NCBI GenBank assembly: GCA_034509925.1 | Contig: CM067536.1 | Span: 4,458,501-4,522,500 of the forward strand | Source: Hirudinaria manillensis | Taxonomy: Eukaryota; Annelida; Clitellata; Hirudinida; Hirudinidae | Direction of reading: 5' to 3' | DNA: 64,000 nt | Part shown: one piece after another, positions 48,529 through 58,954 of the stretch | How positions within the stretch are numbered: position 1 is the stretch's first letter | How the letters are laid out: each line of letters opens with the position of its first letter | Translations under genes and position numbers: made by a program | The notes under the pieces: generated by a model | What the model saw: the letters and a program-made list of their open reading frames with translations, nothing else | Database searches by the model: none | What the model was told of the DNA's origin: nothing

Positions 48529-48558
48529 TCACGACTAAATCAATACTGACCATAATAC
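48529..48558. repeat. 30-bp sequence shared with the aquaporin exon edge, copy 2
   Basis: Exact copy of 46068-46097. The sequence on either side does not match the aquaporin gene, so only this short piece was duplicated. Confidence 0.8.
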
Positions 48559-48639
48559 TGACTGAAATGCTGGTGGCAAAAGTCAGAAATCATCTCTGAC
48601 ACATGCCAAGAAATTAACAGGCTGGTTCCAGTACTAACT

Positions 48640-48890
48640 TCATTTAGGAGATTTTGTCATCTGTTGACAAGTATGGATAAATATTATTAGAGGTGTTCCA
48701 TACTTGATGTGGACTGCTATTACATATTTGATATTTACAAAAGGCACCCTATTATCCAGAGAAACAAGCACACAAACCCATATCAAAGTTTTCCTCATAA
48801 CGTTTTCATAGCTGTTTCTGCTATATAGCAATTCATATACAAAAGTTGTTGGCAAAAGTTTTTGAATATCCTCCATTGTAAACTCAGTAG
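48640..48890 (-). other. Unidentified possible exon
   Basis: After a TTTTTACAG acceptor-like sequence (minus strand, about 48892), an open frame reads TTEFTMEDIQKLLPTTFVYE, then LLYSRNSYENVMRKTLIWVC, and stays open to 48640. Composition looks protein-like, but I recognise no family. Could be a gene fragment or repeat. Confidence 0.25.
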
Positions 48891-49023
48891 TCTCTGTAAA
48901 AAGAATATTTTACATAGCCAATAGCAGCGCAGTTTGCGCAAGCTCTGCCTCTTTTGTCTATTTGATTTGTGGGATCCAGATATTCACGATGAATATCACG
49001 AATTAATTAAATTAATAATTAAT

Positions 49024-49720
49024 AGTGTAACGTTGTCGTATACACGGTCATATAATTATACAATTATATTGCATAATAATAATATGATTCATATAATTCA
49101 TAGTCTTTTGGGATGCAGCTCCACATGGGTTGATTTGTTAATAAATATGCCTTTCACACACACGCTACAAATTGATGACCCCGATCAACATCGACGCAAA
49201 ATAACATTTCTCTGCCGCCGAAATACCACGTGGTATGGTAGATGCTGCACCACTGCATAAGCAGGCCATCATCCAACCAATGGCCATCAACCTTGAACAT
49301 GTTGCCAAAGACGTCTGGTGACTGGAGATCATGGGGGACTAGATCATTGAATTTAAAAACAACTCCTGACAGCTATCCAGTACCTCACATCCATGATCTG
49401 ATAACATCCATAACCTGCAGCATGGGTCGAGCTAGAGGAAGCTCCAAGAATATGAACCCTGACAGTTTCTTTCCCTATTCCTCGTGGTTCAGCCGCAGAG
49501 CTTCATAAGCCAGACCGATTAACCGTTTTATTCCTTCATTCGCTGCTTGCTCTGGAGTGGAGTATTGTAGTATACAAGGTCAAGTATATTTACAAAATTA
49601 TATTACATAATATTAATATAATTCGGTCAGTATGATAATACAATTCATAGTCTTTTAGGACGCAGGTGCACATTGGTAGATTTCTTAATAAACTTACCTT
49701 TCGCGCACACCCTACACTGT
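49024..49720 (+). mobile_element. Internally deleted LTR retrotransposon remnant
   Basis: Two diverged repeats of about 150 bp flank the segment: TGTAACGTTG...CGCTACA (about 49026-49169) and TGTAGTATAC...CCCTACA (about 49565-49715). They share AATTCATAGTCTTTT and TTAATAAA blocks. After the first comes AATTGATGACCCCGATC, typical of the start of a gypsy internal region. Between them, TPDSYPVPHIHDL (about 49363-49401) is a gypsy RT block with the rest deleted. So it is a near-solo Ty3/gypsy copy. Confidence 0.6.
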
Positions 49721-50569
49721 AGAAAAGGCTGAGCGAGAATGTGAGATAGACATTTGATTTCTTGTACAATTAGGAATTGCAAATCTTTCAATGCATATTT
49801 AGATCAGTTACGTTAAAAATAATCCTGACCTAAGCATAAATTAATGAAATTAATAAAATTATAACTCAAATTCCTTAAACGAGGAAAGTTATTTTTAGAA
49901 TCATCGGGTTAAGAGAAAACAAAATTTCATTGAAATGTTTCAAATTATATTATTAAAGTATTTGAAATTATTTCAATCTACGTTGGAAAAAGAGAAATCG
50001 CTCCGATAGCTTGATTGGTTGCAGATTTTCTCATTCCTTATCTCCACCCATCCGTCGGTTTATTACAGTATTTATAAAGAAAGGACAATTACGCAAGTGG
50101 AACTGCTAAATCTCCATGCAGTCAAGTCCTCTCTAATTGTTACAACTACCAGAGGATCAAGTATAAGCAATAGAGCGCCAGTTTTTTCAGCGCCAGAATT
50201 CCATTCATTTTTTGTTTCAATGAAAGTGTTTTAAATTCGACTGAGTTTCGTGTGGATTTCGGGTTAAATACAATGACTCGGCTTAAACACTACGAATGCA
50301 GTAATTGTATTCCTATGTATACTTTCAATTTTTTATCATAAACAGTTTAACCTTAACATTTCGCTATAACTTGGACTCGCAGCTAGGCCTAACCAGTTGT
50401 TTACACGATTTTATTATTATTTAATCGTTTTTCAACAACAATCTTTTCACAATCAAATCTTTTTGTCAGTTTGCCCACGTGAAACCGTTCTGATTGTGGT
50501 TGCAATCTTCGCAGACCTTAAAGAAAATTATCATAAGTGCATTCGATTCCCAAGGAATAAGTTACTTAC
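49721..50569. other. Downstream flank of the channel gene
   Basis: No recognised gene. The last exon of the channel gene should begin somewhere here, because its modelled exon 50694-50570 ends at a GTAAGT donor in phase 2. I could not identify it. Confidence 0.4.
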
Positions 50570-53500
50570 TTGCGGTATCTGAAGATTATCAATAACTGTT
50601 TTGCACCAAATTCTAGAAACTCAACCATTGTTAGTACTGATACTCCTAGCCATAGACCAAGAACACCACCACAGTCGGAACAAAATTGTGCAATCTGCAT
50701 AAATTAGTAATTGAGGGATTGCTATAAACAAACAGTAAAAAAGATCAACAAATTGATGTAATTTTGCATTTAACTTAATAGAGTAAATTTTTCTGTCACG
50801 AAATGAAATACAGATCAAGTACGAAAAAAAAACCTTGAGTAATTCAGAGTCTCAAAACATCAAACTATATCGGATGTTCTTAGAGATTTAATTGCATTAA
50901 CTGAATTGCGCTTAAAAAACTTAATATCCCATTTGATATCTAAGTAAGTTTACCCGGGTTATCACAATATTTCAAGTAACATTATTTATTATATATGCAT
51001 AAAATCTACTGTTAAAACAAATTTCTAAGCTTATTTTGCAGGTTTCGCGATTGTACCAAAATGTACAATGGCACCTATTCCCAATAATATTATTATTCCT
51101 AGTTTTCGATTAAATTTTCACAAATGTTAAATTAAAAAGCGAATCTAAAATGTGCTGATAAGCTGGGTTTACATTACATCTAAACCATTAAACAAACGTG
51201 AAACAAAAGGCTTATGCAAAAAATATCTAATGATGACCTCGTAATCTGGTATTTCCTGAATAACATCAAAGTTGAAATCATCGTAATATATCTCAACTTT
51301 TACTAGCGTCTTTCTTAGTTCAGGAATTTTTATTGTAAATTTTCTTTGCACTGTTTCCATCAGAAAAGTCTACATTAACAAGTTGGTAAATTTATCAATC
51401 GATTGACTTCTGGGGTATTATAATCACGTATAAAAAATTTATAACCTGTTGTAAGTTAGCAGGCCATCTCCCATTTGTTTTGGTGATGATATAGTTTATA
51501 TCTCTGAAAAAATTAAGACAGCGTTTGGAATTTTTGAAACTTTCTTAGGCTTGTGATGGCAACAAATGGAGGAAAATTCTCTTTAAATCGAAAGTTGTAA
51601 AAAAAAAACGAAAATAGATTAAAAACAGGGGATATATTGTTGGATTCCTGGATGCAGATAATTAAAGAATAATTATATTGCTAATTAATTAATTTAATAA
51701 TGGTACTATTCAGTCTTTGTTTGTGAACCTCGACAAATAGAGAAATCTAGAAAAGCAGAGCGAGAATAAGAGAAACAGCAGATTCCAAGACGTAGACAAT
51801 TGAGCATTGTATATCTTCCAAGCCATCTGAACACTTTCAATAAACCTGACCTTCCATAATTAGTTTGAGGACCCCGGGTTATTACAATATAAAATATATT
51901 ATATACTAATAGTGCTCAGCCACGTGTTGCCGTGGTTCAATCTGATTAATTTTAAAAGAAGGAAATTTAGCTCTCATTTTCTAATATGTTTATTTTTACA
52001 ATTTAACCTTTGTTTGTTGGTAAACTATATTTTTAGTTGTTTCTTTCTCTCTATAAATGTTTTGTCAGGTTTTCCGACTAGAACAGGCAACATACGAGAA
52101 TCAGTCTGCCCCTGGATCTAAACCACATTGTCCCTGAGCTTTGTTTATTGTGATTTCAGACGCCAATCGAATTGGGCAATATCTTAGATTGAAATGACAC
52201 ATCCGTCGGAATCATGGAGATGCGAGGTATGGACACAGGACCTATGAAAGGTCCTGTCAAGATTGTTGTTTCTAGGTGCTTATTACCATTAGCTTTCACT
52301 GCAAGCCGTGTGCTGATCGATCGTTTTGTGGCCGGACACGCATATTTGTAATTAACGTGTGTACCTGTCGCCACAAAGTAAAATATTTCAGGCACGAATT
52401 TATTTCGTCCGCTGAATTCGATCGAGGAATTACAGGTGGTGTTTGCTCAGGCTCGTGATTTCATAATCTCCTGCAAGCAATATTACTGCATTTCCAAATC
52501 TTGCAATGAACGCTCCAGAGATTTTTTGTGCGCCATTTTGCATTCATCCCAAACAATAAGTTTGCATTTCTATAATAATTTTCTGTAAAAACGTCGGAAC
52601 CTTTGCACATAGGAGTTTCAATGAACTGCATGTTTAATCACAAAATTGTGACAAAACGAGAGCAGTTCTACCACCTGGTAGCGATGTCATCGCTACACCG
52701 GACGACGCAGGAGATAAGGCCACATCATTTCGGGATCGAACTGCTGCCAGAATTAGTTTAATTAGGAATGTTTTGCAGGCGGTGGAACAATTAAACATTT
52801 AAAAAGATTTCCCCAATCCCTTTATTGATAGTTTGCCTTATTCGTTCCTAATTGCCTTTATGGTTCGAGCGTTAACTTAGAAATGTTCGATTGCACATAT
52901 ATCAAAAGATCGTCCACGTTATAATTTTGTTCACCACGCAATTCCACATCGAAAGAAGCGGCAGCGGATAGATTCGGTGGTAGCATTCCCAATTGATTTA
53001 GAAATTTGTTCGCGATTTCCAAGCACAAATCTTCAATATATCTTCGTTATAGATTTCTGCTATGAAATCAATATTTCTATTTGAATACTTGTTGCATATT
53101 CTACGTGAAATATCTTCAGCTATATGCAATTTGGATTTCTCAATAATTCTGGAGATGAAGGAAAGCAGAAGGTGGCTTATGTAATTGCCATTGACAATTT
53201 TTCAATTGCTTTGAAATATGTTGGACCGGGCACATTTACCAACATGTGAAGAAAGAAACATTCCTTCGGGAGGGGGGGGGAAACTATATTTTTTAAAAAA
53301 GGTCTTTTATATGTTGTTCGAAAGATATCCACGTTTAATATAACTTAAATATTTCAATTAATTTTAAAATTAATAATGTAAAAGTCAAATAGAAGGATCC
53401 TCACCTGCATGGTTCTTGACAGCCGCACTTTATTGATAACTCGTTAAGCAAATTTTTTATTTCATTAACACAACGTCCTGTTATATAATAAACATTTGTT

Positions 53501-56500
53501 GTAACTCTGGCTCCATATAATTTATTTAGTTTGTGGTATTATTGTGAAGATAATATTTGTTAAATGAGAAATCCCAAATATTATTATATGTTGATTAAAT
53601 TCCGTTACATAATTGGATGATTGAATTAGACTCTACAGACAAAGACGTGTGTATTAGTTTATTTAGCCGATGTTTTGAGTGCCTTTATGTGTCCCGAAAG
53701 TATGTGAAGGAACTGCTTAGTCAATCGCCTTTTGTAAAGCGCGTCCGTCCTAGAGCTCTCCCTAGTGTCGAAGGCCAGTTAAAGAATACGACGCGCTAAA
53801 ACCTTACCCATTCCTTACCTTTCAAGTATCGTTGACCCATTTTCAGAAGGGTTCATTGAGAAAGAATTTTACGAAAAATTTAACCAATATACCAAGCTTA
53901 ACCCTTGGATAACCAAGAGGGTTATATTATACTATAATGGTTATAATGTTATCATATTTTTAAATCCTGGTTTTTGTCATGTGAAGTGAAGTAAAGTGAA
54001 GTAAAAACTATTTTTAACGGTTAACGCTCAGTAACAACAAATGCGTTGGGCTACGACTTGTACCCTCTTTGGCTGAAAGTGGATTTTTACCTCTACTTTA
54101 TTACTTGTTGACTAATAATGCCTTTTGGTGACCTTGTTACATTTTTGAAATGCTCATCATGTTATTTATGTGTTGCGCTTTAAATTCCAGAGAGGTTCCC
54201 ATCGAGGCATAGAGGGACACAGGTGGTTCAGGTGCCAAAATGATGAGTATCAACGATGGATGTGTTTTGGCCGACTGCTTTATAGCAGTTGATTGGTCTA
54301 CTGGTTAATTAATCACTTCCACTCAAACTCTTCGTAGGAGTGAAGCGTGAGATGTCCTCTGTTAAAAGTGCTTAAATTTTGGAAACTGTTATGCCATGTG
54401 GGTCGGGTAGACGGGGTCAGGAAATCAAATTTTAACGTTTTGTCATAGGCACCAAATATCCTAGCTACGTCACTAGAGGAGATCTCGGACCATAATATGT
54501 CTAATCTATGTTCCTGCTCGTGTTTTGAGGTCAATATACATAGTTTAAAACACAAGTTATGGTAAAAAATAGGATTGATATATTTTAAACGCTGAAAATT
54601 CGAGAAAAATAAAAATATAATTTTATGCAAATTTAACCCTTGGATGCCGAAGGGGGGTACAATTGATCTCAAAAGATCCTGGATTTCGTTTTTAAAATTT
54701 TGCCATGAATTTTTGTGAGAATTACTTTCAACATACCTCTTACAATATAATGAAATTATTTTTTGGCAAACAAAAAACGTCGGATACATTGTACCCCCCG
54801 CTGGGCACAAAAGTTACAAGCATTACAGATCTTTTCAATAATAATTTGTAATTATTCAAATGACAACATATATATGCTAACATATCACGTAAAATATGAT
54901 ATAAACATGACATGTATTTATTGTAACGTAAAATAAATTTAGTTTCTCTTTAGTAATCAACTGGTTATAGCTAGATCTTTGTTTATTGTAAAATAAGGGT
55001 GTTATAACTGTCAGAGTTAATAAATAACTACATTATTTATTATTATTATTCAAACTTCAAAATATACAAATCTAAATTGAGAACGGTCCGCTTTGAAGCA
55101 TTGATCGCCGGCTCGGCCCACGGTGGAAAATAAATGTGATTAAAATTTGTAAAAATTAAATTTGATTTGAGGATTTCTATGTAGTAGTTTAGATAACTAA
55201 CATTATAATACGTTATGGCGGTAGCCGTGCGATAGACTGAATAAATATGAAAAAGAAAATAAAAACATTAAAGCTTTTATTAAGTGAACATTGATTGTAA
55301 ACGGTAATTAGCGATGTATGTTTTGTGACAACGAAAATGAGCGATTTTGCCCTGTAAGTGTTGCTAATCTTTAACTATATTTGATTATGTTTGACATCAA
55401 ATTTATATTATTTATAATTATTTAAGAATAATTATTGGAAAATATCCACATGGCACCGTTTAATGAAAATATATTTTTGAATTCCCTGAAATCTGTTCCT
55501 TTTGACTGATAAAATATTCCTAAAAACAAACTTTCTGTTGACGCTCAGTAACAACAAATGTACTCGGCCTCGGTTGAAAGTGGAAGATTTTTTACTTGGG
55601 CATCCATGGGTTAAATGTTTGTTTACTTAACAAAAAAGCTGCATGTAAAAAAGGAACTCGAACATCAACAAAGTGAGCTGGCAGGATGAGATTGAAACTA
55701 TATTTAAAATTGATATATATTAATCATTAAGAATGTAATTCATACTCTGGCTTTCGTTCACCGTTGAACATGGGAATGCAGATGCATCTTGATGCTTTAA
55801 GATTGAATAAGGAAGAGAACGAAATACATCTCTACATCCGCATAGCTGCATCACCTTTCTTTGGTAACAAGTTTTCATGCATGCCTATTAATAATTTTAT
55901 ATTTAAATTAATTATAAATTATATTAATGTTAGGCTCCAGAAAATAAAGACCACTGCGATTTATTTACACACGCACATCGTGTTCTTACGATCCTAAGCG
56001 GAAACGATGGAACAGAACGGAAACGGAAGCAATATCGCCTGAGGTACAAAACCAGATGCAGTAATCGTCATATCTTTAAGCGGACCAAATTTTGGACATA
56101 ACTTTCGTAAATATTAATTTTATACTATGAAATTTGGATATATAATTTAAATACTAGTATAAAATCTTGTTATAAAGTTAGAAAAGTATTTATTAAACGT
56201 TTTGGCAAGAAATGCAAATTAGCGTGCCAGTTTCGTCATATCTTTAAAGACATTTATTTAATCAATGCTGTTCTCAATCAAATTAGACTACTTTTATTGT
56301 AAACTAATGGTGCCCAGCCACGCGTTGCTGTGGCTCAATCTGATTAATTTTATAAGAAATAAGTTTTCTAATATGTTTATATTTACAATTTTCACAAATT
56401 TGCTTGAGGGTTACGATAGTTTAAGCTTTTTAATGAGACATTAGAGTTTATCGCTAGAGTTTGTTTATATAGATTTAGGCAGTGACGTCGTCGTGGCAAG

Positions 56501-58073
56501 ATGGCAGGATTTTCGAAAAAAGCATATTTTTACATGCTGTGGTTGTGGCATATATATGTAACCTATATACAAACACTCCTCTAATCGAGCACTATGTTGT
56601 GTCAAAATTTCAAAGCAATTGGTTAAGTACTTTCAGAGAACATTTGCATGTTACAAACACACATTGCATTTTTATTTATATAGATTATATAGATATTAAG
56701 TCTAAGTCCATATTTTTTCCACATTATTTTATTCTATTTTATTTGATTGTCGATATATTGCGCTATGATGCCTGAACATACTAGGACATAGGACAAAAAA
56801 GGCACAATCAATATTTGCTGAATGGATTGGATTATTTGAATTAAGAGGGATTTCCTAAATTTGCATAAATTTATTGAGGGTCTATTGGAGGAAATTATTA
56901 TTATTTTATTAGATATGCGTGAGGACAATAATTATTCACCACAATGAAAAATAATATTCAGAAATTATGGAGTTAAAAAAGGCGATATTTGAATCCTAGT
57001 AAAAAAAAGGCTAGTAAAGGAATGCCTAGAAAAAATAGTGGCGTCCATAAAATCAAGATGCACTAAAATAATAGAAAAGAATAGACAATCAATAGACATA
57101 TCGACACTATTTTAGAATTAGAACGTTTGTTATCGTCATTTCGATTCAGACAACTTAAAGATATTACGAATGACTTAACAATAAATGTACTTTAGAACAT
57201 ATCTCCAAAAGTTATCATCGTGTGGAGTAAATTTCCACATTAATGGCAGTTTGTACCAAATAACATATCCAAATTTGGGTTTTGTAAAATAATTTTGTCA
57301 AACGTTCTCCTAACATCCATAACATAAAGTTATGACAAACACTGTGTGCAATATAACTTTACAACACTGTTCGCTCGACCCCGAAGGGTCTGGCTGTTCA
57401 AGAAAATACCCGTCCATCTCTCAATGTTCTAGGAAACTTCAGAAAAACAGGAGGGAACGAAGTGATTCAAAGTTCGTTGAATTGAGCCAGTAACGGGGCG
57501 TAAATTAAAGTCTAAAGCACCATAACACCATTAAATTCAAATCAAAATTTTAAGTATTGCTGAAGAAGGTAGGTTACATTTTTATCTTTACAACACATAT
57601 ACCAATTTATTGCCTTAAAACATAAAACACTCTATTTCTAAAACTGTCAATATGGATCATTGATATTTTTATCAAGTATCCTTCATTCAATCGTAAAGAC
57701 GCACGATATCAAAATGAATTGGCAAAATGAGACATACTTTTTTGGTGTATCTCAAACCTTCATATAATTCATGATCACCATTTTTTTCTATGAGTAAATC
57801 TTCTTCATCTAAACAATTTCCGTATGGTGCACTTTTTTTTACCGTTCTTACCTGCAAATTTTCAAACATTGAAAATGCCATCATATTCTAACATTGCGCA
57901 TGCAACAACTTGTCGTATTCCCAAGGAAGTAAGTTGTCCAGGTGTCAAAACTATTCCTTCGTCTTCTGCATAAGGCACGGAATATGGAGAATGAACCATG
58001 AGTCTGACTCCAGTCATATTTTTATTACTTGTGGTATAATCGGATTGATTTACAAAGAGAATCATTTTTAATC
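50570..58073 (-). CDS. ENaC/degenerin (pickpocket-type) sodium channel, seven internal exons
   Basis: Members are trimeric, usually amiloride-sensitive cation channels. Minus-strand exons: 58073-57910 (GLKMILFVNQSDYTTSNKNM, GVRLMVHSPYSVPYAEDEGI), 57851-57738 (KKSAPYGNC), 55884-55746 (ACMKTCYQRKVMQLCGCRDV), 53477-53405 (RCVNEIKNLL, KCGCQEPC), 51503-51446 (INYIITKTNGRWPANLQQ), 51369-51238 (TLVKVEIYYDDFNFDVIQEI) and 50694-50570 (CGGVLGLWLGVSVLTMVEFL). These give, in order, the palm and finger region, the cysteine-rich CxC...CxCxxxC segment, the post-cysteine WP region, and the second transmembrane segment with the GxLGLWLG pore block. All phases agree over 805 nt. The first transmembrane exon and the final exon were not found: the first may lie beyond the gypsy element at 58955-62460, the last below 50570. 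Introns hold a solo LTR, a Helitron and TTAA-flanked repeats. It is probably functional, since no stop interrupts the exons. Confidence 0.9.
51679..51886 (-). repeat. Solo LTR-like repeat, copy 2 (inverted)
   Basis: Reverse complement begins TGTAATAACCCGGGGTCCTC and ends TTAATTAGCA, matching the 27741-27959 repeat. ATAT occurs on both sides. It lies in the channel gene between exons 53477-53405 and 51503-51446. Confidence 0.6.
51905..53270 (-). mobile_element. Helitron (Helentron-like) remnant with Pif1-type helicase
   Basis: The left edge CTCAGCCACGTGTTGCCGTG followed by GTTCAATCTGATTAATTTT is shared with the 56.3 kb element. Minus-strand frames, broken by stops, give helicase blocks in order: SGVAMTSLPGGRTAL (about 52690), KLIVWDECKMAHKKSLERSL (Walker B type, about 52570), FGNAVILLAGDYEITSL (about 52495), then TILTGPFIGPVSIPRISMIP (about 52230) and a degraded INKAQGQ-type block. 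This is the Helitron Pif1-family helicase order. The Rep part is not visible. It is inactive and lies in a channel-gene intron. Confidence 0.75.
53898..54050. repeat. TTAA-flanked repeat, truncated copy
   Basis: Starts TTAACCCTTGGATAACCAAG and contains ACGCTCAGTAACAACAAATG at 54024, both shared with the 54633-55614 element. The right end is unclear. Confidence 0.4.
54313..54810 (-). other. Open frame of 165 codons, not recognised
   Basis: A long frame for this AT-rich DNA, partly overlapping the TTAA-flanked element. It has no motif I know. The sequence near 54317 (CACTTCCACTCAAACTC followed by GTAGGAGTGAAG) recurs in altered form near 2853, so at least part of it is a dispersed repeat. It is probably not a gene. 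Confidence 0.25.
54633..55614. mobile_element. TTAA-flanked element with inverted ends (piggyBac-like MITE)
   Basis: Left end TTAACCCTTGGATGCCGAAG and right end CTTGGGCATCCATGGGTTAA are inverted counterparts, with TTAA at both outer edges. TTAA is the target site used by piggyBac. No transposase frame is recognised. It lies in the channel-gene intron between exons 55884-55746 and 53477-53405. Confidence 0.5.
56068..56255. repeat. Dispersed non-coding repeat, copy 2 (inverted)
   Basis: Reverse-complement relative of 47975-48125: AATGCAAATTAGCGTGCCA, TAAAGTTAGAAAAG and CGTCATATCTTTA at both edges. Slightly longer (about 188 versus 150 bp). Confidence 0.6.
56305..56700. mobile_element. Short non-autonomous Helentron-like element
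   Basis: Starts near CCCAGCCACGCGTTGCTGTG followed by GCTCAATCTGATTAATTTT, as in the 51905 element. It ends near TTACAAACACACATTGCATT and TTTATTTATATAGATTATAT, a tail typical of arthropod Helentron-derived elements. It has no coding capacity. It lies in the intron between channel exons 57851-57738 and 55884-55746. Confidence 0.6.
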
Positions 58074-58954
58074 CTGGGCATAATTTAATAATTAAATATA
58101 ATAGGTCAGAGATATCCCTGTAAGCAATTAAGCTGTTAAGACCGTTTTATTTCCATTTTTATTTGTAAAGAATTTTATCACCTGGAACATATATTCAGAA
58201 ATAGATCGGTCCGATCTATGCGCGGATAAAGGATATTCTACCAACACACATAGATGGAGATGTACTTTATTAATTCAATTGAAAACAGAATTAAGCATTA
58301 TATTTTCTGTGGTTTTTTAACATACTGCTTTAGTCTCAAAATATTAAAATTATATTATGATATTTAATATTCCTTTTTTCCTACCTTATCCTCATATTTT
58401 TCCTATTTTATAGTGAATGTGGAGAAGACACAAAGAAATCTAGCAAAGATTCGAGGTATCCTTGAATACCCACTTCCACCTCACTTTTCAGCACTAGTTA
58501 ATTTAATCCTTGTTTTTTAAAAACAATTTGCGAAAGCCCGGATTATCTTAGTATCCTCATTGATCTAGAGCCCAATGAATGACTATTGGCTACCTGATAT
58601 AGAAATAATTTTAATAAGAGAAAATTAAATTTAGTTCGATATTCCTCTTTGGAGCTGGCCGATAGGAATCTTTAAAGAAATTCCATCTCTTTCAATCTGA
58701 AAGCTCTGAATCTGTTTTAGTTTTAGGCATTGCCCATCTCGGTTTATTTCCTTTTAGGACTTTCACACATAACGGCAGTCTCTCATTGGCCTTTTTATTA
58801 CGTTACTGGACAAGAGCGACTTAGAAATCTCTCATTGGTTTTTTTTATATGCAGCTTTACAAACTATTTGTAGATTTGCAAAGCTTGGACTGTGGGGCTT
58901 TCACTCTGGAATTTCCTGTAGTTCCGGCGTGTGTGTGTTTTCTGCGGTTGTCTG
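58074..58954. other. Upstream part of the channel gene
   Basis: Intron acceptor sequence of the first modelled channel exon, then AT-rich DNA. The parts at 58074-58140 and 58494-58552 have an inverted copy at 37440-37560. No transmembrane-1 exon could be found. Confidence 0.4.

Noticed and set aside
50019-50234. Candidate last exon of the channel gene on either strand
   Set aside because: Open frames exist on both strands but no acceptor with the required phase precedes the minus-strand one.
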